Positions 15,114 to 23,521 of a stretch of 32,953 bases of DNA are shown here, in pieces (the first letter of the stretch is position 1; each line of letters starts with the position of its first letter). The stretch is from positions 1 through 32,953 of the forward strand of contig JAFSSP010000020.1 in assembly GCA_017450945.1 (NCBI GenBank), written 5' to 3'. The DNA is from Clostridia bacterium (GTDB lineage Bacteria > Bacillota > Clostridia > Oscillospirales > CAG-272). The position numbers and the translations under genes are program-made. The notes under the pieces are model-generated. The model saw only the letters and a list, made by a program, of their open reading frames with translations, did not search any database and had not been told where the DNA came from.

Positions 15114-15142
15114 TTGACAAGCCTTTCGTTTTTTGATAAAAT
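15114..15142 (+). promoter_or_regulatory. Sigma-A promoter of the cyclophilin gene
   Basis: -35 TTGACA (15114-15119), 17-nt spacer, -10 TAAAAT (15137-15142). Immediately upstream (15081-15112) are four imperfect tandem A-tract units of the form AAAAATGG, which could act as an UP element or bend the DNA. Confidence 0.92.
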
Positions 15143-15176
15143 CAAAAAGGAAAATCACAAACGGAGGCTTTTTTAA

Positions 15177-15902
15177 ATGGGAAAGAAAAACTCGCGCCAA
15201 GCGCAAAAACAAGCGGCCGTAAAACGCAACCGCATCATTCTCATCGTAATTCTCTCGGTTGTTGCCGCCCTTCTGATCGGTGCGCTCGTTTTCACGATGC
15301 TGCAAAAAGACGGCGGAAATGAAACAACCGATACAAAGATCAGCTATGCAAAAATGAGCGTCAGCTTTACCGACAAAGACGGCGTCGCCCGCACAGGCGA
15401 CATTGTGATCGAGCTCCGTCCAGACTGCGCTCCGCTGACCGTTGCAAACTTCAAAAAGCTCGTTTCCGAGGGCTTTTATGACGGCACCGATTTCTTCCGC
15501 ATCATTGAAGGCTTTATGATTCAAGGCGGTGAGAACGCCTCCAAAGAAGCCGAGGTCATCAAAGGCGAATTTGCGCTCAACGGCATTGACAATCCTCTCA
15601 AACATGAAAGGGGCGTCATCTCCATGGCGCGCAGAGGCGATAATTATGACGGAAGCGCCCTCACTTACAGCGATGGCATCGTTTCCTACAATTCCGCGTC
15701 CTCCGGTTTCTTTATCATGCACGAAACAACCGCCTCTCTCGACGGTCAGTACGCGGCATTCGGACGCGTTGTCTCGGGCATGGAATACGTTGACCTGATT
15801 GCCGAAACCAACCTCGTTTACTCCGAAAAATACGGAGACACCGTGCAGCCGGCGGAACCCGCCACGATCACCCGCGTTGTCTTAATGGATACGCTTGACT
15901 GA
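15177..15902 (+). CDS. Membrane-anchored cyclophilin-type peptidyl-prolyl isomerase
   Basis: 241 residues. A basic N-terminus (to about residue 18) is followed by one membrane segment (about 19-42), so the catalytic domain is probably outside the membrane, where it would help fold exported proteins. The cyclophilin core shows PLTVANFKKLVSEGFYDGTD, FFRIIEGFMIQGG (with the catalytic Arg) and SGFFIMHETTASLDGQYAAFG, close to the usual F-F-I...LDG.Y..FG pattern. Alternatively it is a lipoprotein-like isomerase, but no lipobox cysteine is present. The next gene starts 3 nt after its stop. Confidence 0.93.
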   Translation: MGKKNSRQAQKQAAVKRNRIILIVILSVVAALLIGALVFTMLQKDGGNETTDTKISYAKMSVSFTDKDGVARTGDIVIELRPDCAPLTVANFKKLVSEGFYDGTDFFRIIEGFMIQGGENASKEAEVIKGEFALNGIDNPLKHERGVISMARRGDNYDGSALTYSDGIVSYNSASSGFFIMHETTASLDGQYAAFGRVVSGMEYVDLIAETNLVYSEKYGDTVQPAEPATITRVVLMDTLD

Positions 15903-15905
15903 TCC

Positions 15906-16556
15906 ATGCTGCTCCTTGCCACCGATCGCCCTTCCTTTGGAAAGGATCTGACAGCCCGGCTGGAAGCCGCCGGAGTGTATCTCTTTCGCGTCCCGCTTGA
16001 AACCGCGCTCTTTTATGCGCACAAAAAGGACACCGGCGGCGCGATTCTGGACGGTGCTTTGGAACTGCAAAAGGCCGAGGCTCTTTGCAAAAGTCTGAAA
16101 GAAGCCTACCCGGAACTACCGGTGGCGCTCTTGCTTACACCGAAAGGAACTCCGGACGCTCCCGCCGACAGACTCATTCGGGAAACTTCCCCGGACGCGG
16201 TTTTTGATGAGGCGCTCGAGTTTGCGGTCAAGATCTGCGGCTTTCGGACAAGTCCGCTTTCCACCTTTCACCTTTATGTCGGGAATGACCGAAGCGACGT
16301 ACTTTACAAGGGCTACCGGCTCCCGCTTTCACAAAAGGAGTACGAGCTGCTCCGGATCCTCTTTTATCGGGCGCCGAACTGGACGAGCGCCGATGATCTC
16401 ATGGAACTCTTATACCCCGACGGTTCAAGGAAGATCTCAACGCTGTTTGCACACATCAGTCACATCAACAAAAAGGTCAAAGCGTGCGGCGAACCGCCGC
16501 TCATCCTTTGCCGCAAAGGCCTCGGCTACCGGCTTTGCGACACCGTTTTACTCTGA
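15906..16556 (+). CDS. Response-regulator-like protein with degenerate receiver and OmpR-type winged helix
   Basis: 216 residues. Residues 1-112 look like a receiver fold but are poorly conserved: only one acidic residue (D7) where two are normal, a possible phospho-acceptor D49 (AILDGA), and no clear lysine in the later KP position. Residues 120-216 are a winged helix of the OmpR/PhoB type (LSQKEYELLRILF, then ISTLFAHISHINKKV and CRKGLGYRLCD). No histidine kinase is nearby. The ATG lies 3 nt after the cyclophilin stop without an obvious ribosome-binding site, so translation is probably coupled. It may act without phosphorylation. Confidence 0.85.
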   Translation: MLLLATDRPSFGKDLTARLEAAGVYLFRVPLETALFYAHKKDTGGAILDGALELQKAEALCKSLKEAYPELPVALLLTPKGTPDAPADRLIRETSPDAVFDEALEFAVKICGFRTSPLSTFHLYVGNDRSDVLYKGYRLPLSQKEYELLRILFYRAPNWTSADDLMELLYPDGSRKISTLFAHISHINKKVKACGEPPLILCRKGLGYRLCDTVLL

Positions 16557-16600
16557 TACAAAAATCCCGAAACGGAACATCCGTTTCGGGATTTTTGTAT
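16556..16600. terminator. Bidirectional terminator with a perfect 21-bp stem
   Basis: Arms 16556-16576 and 16580-16600 are exact reverse complements around the 3-nt loop ACA, with A-run before and T-run after the GC core CCCGAAACGGA. The left arm begins in the stop codon of the regulator gene, and the aminopeptidase gene converges from 16610, so it serves both strands. Confidence 0.95.
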
Positions 16601-16609
16601 GATTTACAA

Positions 16610-17839
16610 TCAGAAGGCCCATTCGCCGTCCTGGAAGATCGGGACGCGTTTGCCGTCGCGGGTGAGCGCCGTAATCGAAAGATCCTTGGTGCCGATCATG
16701 AAATCGACGTGGATCATCGAATCGTTGACGCCCATCTCTCTGCACTGGTCGAGCGTGTACTTTTCGTAATCCTTGATCACGTTGGCAAAACCCATGCCGA
16801 GCGCCAGGTGGCAGGCGGCGTTCTCGTCAAAGAGCGTATTGTAGAAGAGGATGCCGGACTCGCGGATCGGGCTGGAGTAAGGCACGAGCGCGCACTCGCC
16901 GAGGTAAGCAGCTCCCTCGTCCATGCCGATCATCTCGCGCAGAAGCGCCTCGCCGACTTCGGCGTGGCAATCGACGACCTTGCCCTTTTCAAAACGAACC
17001 CAGAACTTGTCGATGATCTCGCCGCGATAGGAGAGCGGCTTGGAAGCGTAAACAATGCCCTCGGCCTCGCCGCGTTTGGGAGAAGTGAAGACCTCCTCGG
17101 AAGGAATGTTCGGGTTGTAGATGATGCCGGAACCGAGCGCGGCTTCGGCGCCGCCCATAAAGAGGGCTTCGGGGATCATTCCGACCCAGAGATCGGTGCC
17201 GTTTGCCGATTTGTATTCCAGACGATCAATGCCGAGGCTGTTGAGATAGGTGTAGCGCTCGCGCAGATCCTTGTTGTGCGCCTCCCAAGCGGCAATCGGG
17301 TCTTCCCCATCGGCTCTTGCAGTCTTGAGAATGGCCTCCCAGAGTTTTTCAACAGCCTGTCCTTTGCGAAGCTCGGGAAACAGTTTTTTCGCCCAAACAG
17401 CGCCCGGCACGGCGGCAATGCACCACTGGTACTTGTTCTCCATGGCGTCGCGGTAGGGTTTGATGATCGGGAAACGGTTCTTTGCGACGGTCGCCATTTT
17501 TTTCTGGTTGACGCCCTTCAGGCCGTCCGGATCGTCGGATTCCAGATAAATGCGTGCAGGAAGCGTGTCCACATAATGCTGCAGGCGCGCCTTTTCCCAC
17601 TCTTCGATGTGCGAAAGCGTGCGGACTTTTCCTTTTTGAATATGGACCTTGGTCAGCGGCAAATGCTCCCATTCGACCTTGACCCAGTTTGCGCCGAGTT
17701 TGTAGCATTCCTCGACGAGCATGGTCACGAACTCGGGCTGGTCGAGCGACGCGGTGATGATGACGTTCTGCCCTTTTTGCAGATTGATGCCCATTTTGGC
17801 AATGAGTCTTGCATAGTTGCGTAAAACCGTCTTTTTCAT
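16610..17839 (-). CDS. M29 family aminopeptidase (AmpS/PepS-like)
   Basis: Cytoplasmic metallo-aminopeptidase that trims N-terminal residues from peptides. 409 residues, normal for the family. Metal-ligand segments are present: NIPSEEVFTSPKR (Glu pair), YLGECALVP (Glu), HLALGMGF (His) and MIHVDFMIGTKDL (His and Asp). The N-terminus (LRNYARLIAKMGINLQKGQNV) is typical. The ATG at 17839 has GGAG upstream. It is 18 nt after recX, at the end of the recA transcript; there is no functional reason for the link, and it may simply be cotranscribed. Confidence 0.95.
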   Translation of the reverse strand: MKKTVLRNYARLIAKMGINLQKGQNVIITASLDQPEFVTMLVEECYKLGANWVKVEWEHLPLTKVHIQKGKVRTLSHIEEWEKARLQHYVDTLPARIYLESDDPDGLKGVNQKKMATVAKNRFPIIKPYRDAMENKYQWCIAAVPGAVWAKKLFPELRKGQAVEKLWEAILKTARADGEDPIAAWEAHNKDLRERYTYLNSLGIDRLEYKSANGTDLWVGMIPEALFMGGAEAALGSGIIYNPNIPSEEVFTSPKRGEAEGIVYASKPLSYRGEIIDKFWVRFEKGKVVDCHAEVGEALLREMIGMDEGAAYLGECALVPYSSPIRESGILFYNTLFDENAACHLALGMGFANVIKDYEKYTLDQCREMGVNDSMIHVDFMIGTKDLSITALTRDGKRVPIFQDGEWAF

Positions 17840-17857
17840 TTCAAATGGCTCCTTTTT

Positions 17858-18499
17858 TCAGTGTGATAAATTTTCAAAGGCCGTGCGGATCTCCTCCGGA
17901 GTGTATCCGTAACGAACCAGTTTTGCTTTGAGTTTTTTGCGCTCTTCGGGGTCGTCGGGAAGCCTTCCGCACTTCTTTTTCAAGAGTTCGGTGCAAAGGT
18001 CGGAAAATTCGATGTCGAGGAGCAGATCGTCGAGCGTTTCGAGCGCTTCTTTTCCGTAGCCTCTCGTCCAGAGATAGGAGCGGATCCTTCTGCCTCCCCA
18101 ATACTTGCGGGCGCATTTTTGCACCTCGCGGCGGATCATTGCCGCCTCGTCGATCAGTCCCCTTTGTGAAAGCTCGGTCGCCGCTTTGAGAGAGACCTCC
18201 CTTTTGTGGCCGTGCTGGGCGATTTTTCTTGCCAGCGCATGCGTGGGGGCGGGGGCAAAGGCCAGCAGATTTTCGCCGCACCGGAGCGCGCCGCAAAGGG
18301 CCGAGGCTTCTTCGATCGCCTCGATCCGCTCGTCGGTCAGGATCTCGCCTTTGCGGATCTTCAGATCCATGTATTGCTCCATGGTGACGAGAAGCTGTCT
18401 GCGCTCGCCGTCAACTTCCAGAATGGTCAATGCAACGTCGGCTCCCTCGTTCTTGGCGCAGATCCCGCAGATGCGGGCAGCCGAATTGCCGGTATCCAT
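17858..18499 (-). CDS. recX: Regulatory protein RecX
   Basis: Modulates RecA filaments, usually as an inhibitor. 213 residues made of repeated three-helix units: ALARKIAQHGHKREVSLKA, then LSQRGLIDEAAMIRREVQ and KYWGGRRIRSYLWTRGYG, then LKAKLVRYGYTPEEIRTAF at the end, all characteristic of RecX. It starts 4 nt after recA stops, with its GGAG within the last recA codons, so it is translationally coupled to recA. An extra N-terminal region (about 1-55) with two CxxC-like cysteines (CGIC) precedes the helical repeats; its start is supported by spacing. Confidence 0.92.
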   Translation of the reverse strand: MDTGNSAARICGICAKNEGADVALTILEVDGERRQLLVTMEQYMDLKIRKGEILTDERIEAIEEASALCGALRCGENLLAFAPAPTHALARKIAQHGHKREVSLKAATELSQRGLIDEAAMIRREVQKCARKYWGGRRIRSYLWTRGYGKEALETLDDLLLDIEFSDLCTELLKKKCGRLPDDPEERKKLKAKLVRYGYTPEEIRTAFENLSH

Positions 18500-18503
18500 A
18501 GGA

Positions 18504-19604
18504 TCACTCCGAGAGTTGCAGCTCGAAATCGTCCTCGTCGTCCATCTCGAACTCCTCTTCGGTGTTCGTCTTGGCCTCGCTGCTCTTCTCGCGGATCTTC
18601 TCCTCGATCTCCTTCATGAGATCGGGCGTGTTCTCCAGCAGCTTGCGGACGTTTTCTTTGCCCTGGCCGATGCGCTCTCCGCCATAGGAGAACCAGGAGC
18701 CGCTCTTTTGGATAATGTCCAGCGCAATGGCATAATCGAGGATCTCGCCCGAGGCGGAAATGCCCTTGCCGTAAAGAATATCGAACTCGGCCACCTTAAA
18801 CGGAGGCGCGACCTTGTTTTTGACGATCTTGCACTTGACGTGGTTGCCGTAAACGTCGTTGCCCTCTTTGAGCTGTTCGGTCTTGCGCACGTCGATGCGG
18901 ACCGACGCGAAGAACTTGAGCGCGCGGCCACCCGGAGTGGTTTCGGGATTGCCGTAAATGACGCCGACCTTTTCACGGATCTGGTTGATGAAGACGACCA
19001 CGCAATTGCTCTTGGAAATGACGCCCGAGAGCTTTCTCATGGCCTGGGACATCATGCGGGCCTGCAGACCCACCATGGCCTGCCCCATATCACCCTCGAT
19101 CTCCTGGCGCGGAACGAGCGCCGCGACCGAGTCGACCACAATGGCGTCCACCGCGCCCGAGCGGGCCAGCGCTTCGCAGATTTCGAGTGCGTCTTCGCCG
19201 CAGTCGGGCTGGGAGACGAGCAGATCGTTGATGTTGACGCCGAGATTCTTGGCGTAAACCGGATCAAGCGCGTGTTCGGCGTCGATGAAAGCCGCCGTGC
19301 CGCCGGTCTTTTGCACCTCGGCAAGAATGTGAAGTGCGACCGTGGTTTTACCCGAGGATTCCGGCCCGAAGATCTCGACGATGCGCCCTCTCGGCACGCC
19401 GCCGATCCCGAGTGCGAGATCCAGCGAGATGGAACCGGTGTGGATGGCCTGAACCTCCATGTGACGATTTTCTCCCAATTTCATAATAGATCCTGCGCCA
19501 AAATCGCGCTCGATCTGAGACATCGCCGTGGCGAGCGCCTGTTTTCTGCCGTCGCCGTCCAGTTCGTTGTAAACCGCCGCTTTTCCCTTTTTCGTGTTTG
19601 CCAT
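18504..19604 (-). CDS. recA: Recombinase RecA
   Basis: ATP-dependent DNA strand exchange and SOS coprotease. 366 residues. Walker A is [11 protein letters not shown]-type and L2 segments are present ([35 protein letters not shown]), and the protein ends in an acidic tail ([14 protein letters not shown]), all standard. ATG at 19604 with AGGAATC upstream. It is the first gene of recA-recX-aminopeptidase behind a consensus promoter. I saw no Gram-positive type SOS box (GAAC-N4-GTTC) between 19605 and 19700. Confidence 0.99.
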   Translation of the reverse strand: MANTKKGKAAVYNELDGDGRKQALATAMSQIERDFGAGSIMKLGENRHMEVQAIHTGSISLDLALGIGGVPRGRIVEIFGPESSGKTTVALHILAEVQKTGGTAAFIDAEHALDPVYAKNLGVNINDLLVSQPDCGEDALEICEALARSGAVDAIVVDSVAALVPRQEIEGDMGQAMVGLQARMMSQAMRKLSGVISKSNCVVVFINQIREKVGVIYGNPETTPGGRALKFFASVRIDVRKTEQLKEGNDVYGNHVKCKIVKNKVAPPFKVAEFDILYGKGISASGEILDYAIALDIIQKSGSWFSYGGERIGQGKENVRKLLENTPDLMKEIEEKIREKSSEAKTNTEEEFEMDDEDDFELQLSE

Positions 19605-19651
19605 TTTGATGATTCCTTTCCATTTTTTGCATCGGTTTGTCGATTGACTCC

Positions 19652-19680
19652 ATTATACGCCGCTTTTTTCGGTTTGTCAA
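19652..19680 (-). promoter_or_regulatory. Consensus sigma-A promoter of recA
   Basis: Minus strand: -35 TTGACA (19675-19680), 17-nt spacer, -10 TATAAT (19652-19657). The intergenic stretch beyond it (19681-19821) is very AT-rich and contains a 9-bp inverted repeat, TTTTGAAAA (19716-19724) with TTTTCAAAA (19729-19737). Confidence 0.95.
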
Positions 19681-19821
19681 TAGGTTTTTGAAAATATATT
19701 TTTCCTTTTTTGGAATTTTGAAAAAGAGTTTTCAAAAGCAGCTTTCGATTTTACCATTTTAAAAAATGCGATTGTTCCCTTTTTGGAATTCTCTTTTTTT
19801 GAAAAAAATTGGAGATTTTGC

Positions 19822-19850
19822 TTGCATTTTTTATTCTTTAATGTTATAAT
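19822..19850 (+). promoter_or_regulatory. Sigma-A promoter of ftsK/spoIIIE
   Basis: -35 TTGCAT (19822-19827), 17-nt spacer, -10 TATAAT (19845-19850) with an upstream TG (extended -10). It lies 40 nt before the ATG at 19891. Confidence 0.9.
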
Positions 19851-19890
19851 AATTATATATTTGCGCAAAACAAGCGATCGGAGGTCCCAC

Positions 19891-22860
19891 ATGGACGAAA
19901 AAAAGAAAAAAAGAACCCTGCGGGTCAAGAAAAAAGGATTAAAAAAAGATTCCTCCAGAGAAGACTCCTCTTTTACCCCCCTCCGCAAAGATAATAAAAA
20001 TGGAAACAAAAAGGAAGCGGTCAATCTGCATCCGAAAGCCTCGCAAAAAAGGATCCACCAGATTTTGCCCTTGGTCTTCGGCGTTTTGGCCTTTCTTCTG
20101 TTTATTACGCTGCTCCTCGACCTGATCTGCAATCCAGCTGGAAGCAACATCAACGATTTCAATTCCAATGAGCACTGGCTGGGAGCCGTCGGGTACGGAT
20201 TCAGTCGGTATGTATTACTTGGCCCATTCGGATCGGGCGCATTCCTCCTTCCCTTTTTGCTCCTCTACACGGCCCTGTTCTGGAAGCGCTGGACCCAACG
20301 CGGCAACCATGTCATAAAGCTGGTTCTTTTGCTGGTTCTGTTCATTCTATTTGATATTCTGATCCAAGCCGTTTATTTTGCATGCGTGCCCAAATACCGG
20401 TTCCAATTTGACGGCGCGTTCAGCCACCTGCAAAACTACCCGCCCCTGTCGAATCCGAAAGATCTTTTCAATAGCGGCTATCAAGCTTACACGGGCGGCT
20501 TTGTCGGCGGAATTCTCGCCTACGGTCTTGCCGCGGCCCCGGCCGGTTTGTTCGTTTATATTCTTCCGATCGTTCTGATCACGGCGATCATCCTGTTTTT
20601 GCAGGATTTCTCGCTCCACGCCTTCCTCGAAAAAATGAAACTGCGCCGCGAGCTTCGCTCCTCGCGCGTGCCGAGCATGTCCGAACAGGAAGCCGAAGCC
20701 GCCGGATACGAGGCAAAGCTGAACAACAGAATGAACAAGCTCGCCGCAAAGAATGCCGACGACGAAGAAGATCTGCCGCCCGAGGGAGCAGTCACCCCGG
20801 AAGATTCCAAAAAGAAAAAGAAGGACGACATGGCCCCCATGCCCGTCCCGAAGCTGAAGTCGCATCCCAATGATCAGCTCTATATCCCGGAGGATCTGGA
20901 TGAGATCCCGGCGTCGCCCGACGAGGCCGCAAAAGACGCTCCCCAAGAGATTCCTCTCGATATCGCCGAGCCGAAAAACGCCAATTCGGAAGCCGCGATC
21001 GATCCGCTCTTCCCCCGCCTGGCCGGCGGAAAGAGCGCAAAGAAAGCCGCCAAGGGACAGGCCGATCCGTTTGATCTTTTCGTTTGCTTCCCGAATGAAG
21101 GAAAGGAGACAGAAAAGCAGGACGAACACGTTCCCCTGCCGCCCGAGGTTCCCCTTGTGACCGGGAACGTGGATACCACGCCGCTCGCACCCTCCGGTGA
21201 GAGTGAACGCCAAGGCAATTCCGCGCAAAACGCCTCCGGCGAATCCGGCGTCTTTGAGCCGCCGGTGTTCCGCAGAGTCGATATGTCGCTCAAACTGCAA
21301 TCCACCGACGAGGGTGACACGACCGCATCCCTTCCTCCCGAAGAGAAGCCCTACGTCTTCCCGCCCATCTCTTATCTCCACGTCAGCGAGGCCATGACCG
21401 AGGACAGCGAGGAAGAAATCCACCGCACCATGCTGGAGCTTGCCGAGACCTTCCAGAACTTCCGCGTGGGCGTCAAGGAGATCAACTACTCCTGCGGCCC
21501 CACCGTCACCAGGTATGAAGTCACTCCGGCCCCGGGCGTCCGGGTCAAGGCCATCACGGGACTTGCCGACGATATCGCTCTGTCGCTTGCAACCAGCGGC
21601 GTGCGTATGGAAAGCAACATTCCCGGCAAAAACGCGGTCGGCGTCGAAGTACCGAACAAGCACCGCTCAACGGTTTATCTGCGCGGACTCATCGAATCCG
21701 AAAAATTCACCGAAGCCAAGAGCCGGCTCACCTCCTGCCTGGGCGTGGATATTGCAGGCCATCCCGTTGTATTCGACGTTGCCGCCATGCCTCACCTGCT
21801 CATCGCCGGTACCACCGGTTCGGGTAAATCGGTCTGCATCAACTCGATCATTCTGAGCCTTCTTTACAAGGCCCGTCCGGACGAAGTCAAGCTTGTGCTC
21901 ATCGACCCGAAAAAGGTCGAGTTCTCGATCTACCGCAACATTCCGCATCTGCTGGCACCGATCGTGACCACGCCGAAGGATGCCGCAGGCGCTCTGCAGG
22001 CCGCCGTGGAAGAGATGGAGCGCCGGTTTGAAGTCTTTGCAGAGGTCGAAGTTCCCGATCTCAAGCGCTACAACGCCGCAACCAAGGACGATCCGGACAA
22101 GCCGTTTTTGCCGCAAATCGTCATCATCATCGACGAGTTGGCCGACCTTATGATGACGGCGCCGACCGAAGTCGAAGAGGCCATCTGCCGCATCGCCCAG
22201 AAAGCGCGTGCCGCAGGCATTCACCTTATCGTCGGTACCCAGCGTCCGTCGGTTGACGTTGTGACAGGTTTGATCAAATCGAACATTCCGTCTCGTATCG
22301 CGTTCACGGTCTCCTCGCAGGTCGACTCGAGAACCATTCTGGATACCGCAGGCGCCGAAAAGCTGACCGGCAAGGGCGATATGCTCTTCAGCCCGATCGG
22401 TTCCACCCACGCCGCCCGCGTGCAGGGTACCTTCGTCAGCGACGACGAGATCCGCCGCATCTGCGATTTCATCCGCGCCTCGAACGGCCTTGCCAATTAC
22501 GACGAAAACTTCATCAGCAAGCTCAAAGAGCTGGCTGCGCGCTGCGGGCTCAAGAAGGGCCAGACCGCTCCCGACGCCTCGACCGAATCCGAATTTGGAG
22601 ACAGCGACGCCAAGTACACCGACGCCGTCCGGATCGCCGTAGAGGAAAAGAAGATCTCCACCTCCCTGCTTCAGAGAAAGCTGCAGATCGGTTACAGCCG
22701 CGCCGCAAAGCTCATCGACCGCATGGAGGCCGAGGGCATCGTGTCTCCTCCCGACGGCTCCAAGCCGAGAAGCATTCTCATCACGCCGGAAGAGTACCTC
22801 GACCGCTTTGTCAACGTGCTGACCCCCGACGAGCCTGCCTCTTCCGAAACCGAATTTTGA
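19891..22860 (+). CDS. DNA translocase FtsK/SpoIIIE
   Basis: Septum-located hexameric motor that moves chromosomal DNA at division or sporulation. 989 residues: a very basic start (1-50), about four membrane segments (about 55-250), an acidic Pro/Glu-rich linker to about 480, then the motor. Walker A is GTTGSGKS (640-647) and Walker B is IVIIIDELADL (D748, E749). The C-terminal gamma domain that reads oriented DNA motifs is intact (DAVRIAVEEKKISTSLLQRK). ATG at 19891 is chosen over the longer frame because GGAGGT precedes it and the extension overlaps the promoter. The name FtsK or SpoIIIE cannot be decided from sequence alone. Confidence 0.96.
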   Translation: MDEKKKKRTLRVKKKGLKKDSSREDSSFTPLRKDNKNGNKKEAVNLHPKASQKRIHQILPLVFGVLAFLLFITLLLDLICNPAGSNINDFNSNEHWLGAVGYGFSRYVLLGPFGSGAFLLPFLLLYTALFWKRWTQRGNHVIKLVLLLVLFILFDILIQAVYFACVPKYRFQFDGAFSHLQNYPPLSNPKDLFNSGYQAYTGGFVGGILAYGLAAAPAGLFVYILPIVLITAIILFLQDFSLHAFLEKMKLRRELRSSRVPSMSEQEAEAAGYEAKLNNRMNKLAAKNADDEEDLPPEGAVTPEDSKKKKKDDMAPMPVPKLKSHPNDQLYIPEDLDEIPASPDEAAKDAPQEIPLDIAEPKNANSEAAIDPLFPRLAGGKSAKKAAKGQADPFDLFVCFPNEGKETEKQDEHVPLPPEVPLVTGNVDTTPLAPSGESERQGNSAQNASGESGVFEPPVFRRVDMSLKLQSTDEGDTTASLPPEEKPYVFPPISYLHVSEAMTEDSEEEIHRTMLELAETFQNFRVGVKEINYSCGPTVTRYEVTPAPGVRVKAITGLADDIALSLATSGVRMESNIPGKNAVGVEVPNKHRSTVYLRGLIESEKFTEAKSRLTSCLGVDIAGHPVVFDVAAMPHLLIAGTTGSGKSVCINSIILSLLYKARPDEVKLVLIDPKKVEFSIYRNIPHLLAPIVTTPKDAAGALQAAVEEMERRFEVFAEVEVPDLKRYNAATKDDPDKPFLPQIVIIIDELADLMMTAPTEVEEAICRIAQKARAAGIHLIVGTQRPSVDVVTGLIKSNIPSRIAFTVSSQVDSRTILDTAGAEKLTGKGDMLFSPIGSTHAARVQGTFVSDDEIRRICDFIRASNGLANYDENFISKLKELAARCGLKKGQTAPDASTESEFGDSDAKYTDAVRIAVEEKKISTSLLQRKLQIGYSRAAKLIDRMEAEGIVSPPDGSKPRSILITPEEYLDRFVNVLTPDEPASSETEF

Positions 22861-22871
22861 TCTTTGCTTCC

Positions 22872-22891
22872 CGATTTTTTCAGAAAAATCG
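22872..22891 (+). other. AT-rich hairpin after ftsK/spoIIIE
   Basis: CGATTTTT (22872-22879) and AAAAATCG (22884-22891) form an 8-bp stem with a 4-nt loop, 12 nt past the stop. There is no T-run after it, so it is at best a weak terminator or a 3'-end stabiliser. Confidence 0.4.
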
Positions 22892-22900
22892 CAAAACCTA

Positions 22901-22929
22901 TTTACAAATCGGAAAAAATATGCTATAAT
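22901..22929 (+). promoter_or_regulatory. Sigma-A promoter of rpsO
   Basis: -35 TTTACA (22901-22906), 17-nt spacer, -10 TATAAT (22924-22929). Transcription would start near 22936, leaving a leader of about 115 nt before the rpsO start. Confidence 0.93.
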
Positions 22930-22967
22930 ACGTTCCGTATGACACAAACTCGGCTCTCGGAATTTAG

Positions 22968-23020
22968 ATTGCCGGCGTCGATCGACCCGAGCAATTCTTC
23001 ACCCGCCGAAGGCTGGGGTG
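22968..23020 (+). promoter_or_regulatory. Structured rpsO leader, candidate S15 autoregulation site
   Basis: Two adjacent hairpins in the 5' untranslated RNA. First, ATTGC-CGG-GTC (22968-22979, one bulged C) with GAC-CCG-GCAAT (22984-22995, one bulged A). Second, CACCC-GCC (23000-23007), loop GAA, GGC-TG-GGGTG (23011-23020). S15 controls its own mRNA through unrelated leader structures in several bacteria, so control here is plausible by position, but the fold matches no S15 leader I can name. Confidence 0.4.
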
Positions 23021-23050
23021 TGCCAAATTTAAAGAAAGGTGAAGAAAATC

Positions 23051-23314
23051 ATGCAGAAAGAAGAAAAGCTCAATCTCATCGAACAGTATGCGACCCACGA
23101 GGGTGACACTGGCTCCCCCGAAGTGCAGATCGCCATTCTGTCGGCCCGCATTGCAAACCTGACCGAGCACCTGAAAGCCAACAAAAAAGACTTTCACAGC
23201 CGCCGCGGTTTGCAGAAGATGATCGGTCACAGAAGAAACCTGCTCAACTACCTGCAGAAGGTTGACATCGAGCGTTACCGCGCCATCGTCAACAAGCTGG
23301 GACTCAGAAGATAA
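23051..23314 (+). CDS. rpsO: 30S ribosomal protein S15
   Basis: Primary 16S rRNA-binding protein of the small subunit platform. 87 residues with the full signature: [40 protein letters not shown] and the ending [12 protein letters not shown]. The ATG at 23051 is preferred to a GTG at 23039 because the GTG lies inside the Shine-Dalgarno (AAAGGTG), and 87-89 residues is the family norm. It is followed after 207 nt by pnp, the classic rpsO-pnp order. Confidence 0.98.
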   Translation: MQKEEKLNLIEQYATHEGDTGSPEVQIAILSARIANLTEHLKANKKDFHSRRGLQKMIGHRRNLLNYLQKVDIERYRAIVNKLGLRR

Positions 23315-23322
23315 GATCAAAA

Positions 23323-23360
23323 AGAGCGGAGAGCCACGCAGACCGTGTGGCCCTCCCTCT
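23323..23360 (+). other. Stem-loop between rpsO and pnp
   Basis: AGAG-GGAG-GCCAC (23323-23337, with a bulged C and an A-C mispair) pairs with GTGGC-CTCC-CTCT (23347-23360); the loop is 9 nt. The tail is only moderately T-rich, so it may be a leaky terminator or an RNase processing site, as found between rpsO and pnp in other bacteria. A second hairpin, CCCCGAA / TTCGGGG, lies at 23433-23454. No other gene is present in this gap. Confidence 0.5.
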
Positions 23361-23521
23361 TCGTCTGTTTCGGCCCCTTTGATCCGCTTTCCCTGGTTTT
23401 TACGCCGCGGTCGGATTAGCCATTTCCTCTGCCCCCGAAGCCTTTTTTTCGGGGTTGGAGTCAATTGCTAAACCCTCCGCTGCGAAGAATAAAAAATTCA
23501 TTGTACGGAGGAAAAAATCCC

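Noticed and set aside
16484-17824. 446-codon open frame opposite the aminopeptidase gene
   Set aside because: Antisense to a complete M29 aminopeptidase with all metal ligands; it has no start signal of its own and crosses the bidirectional terminator.
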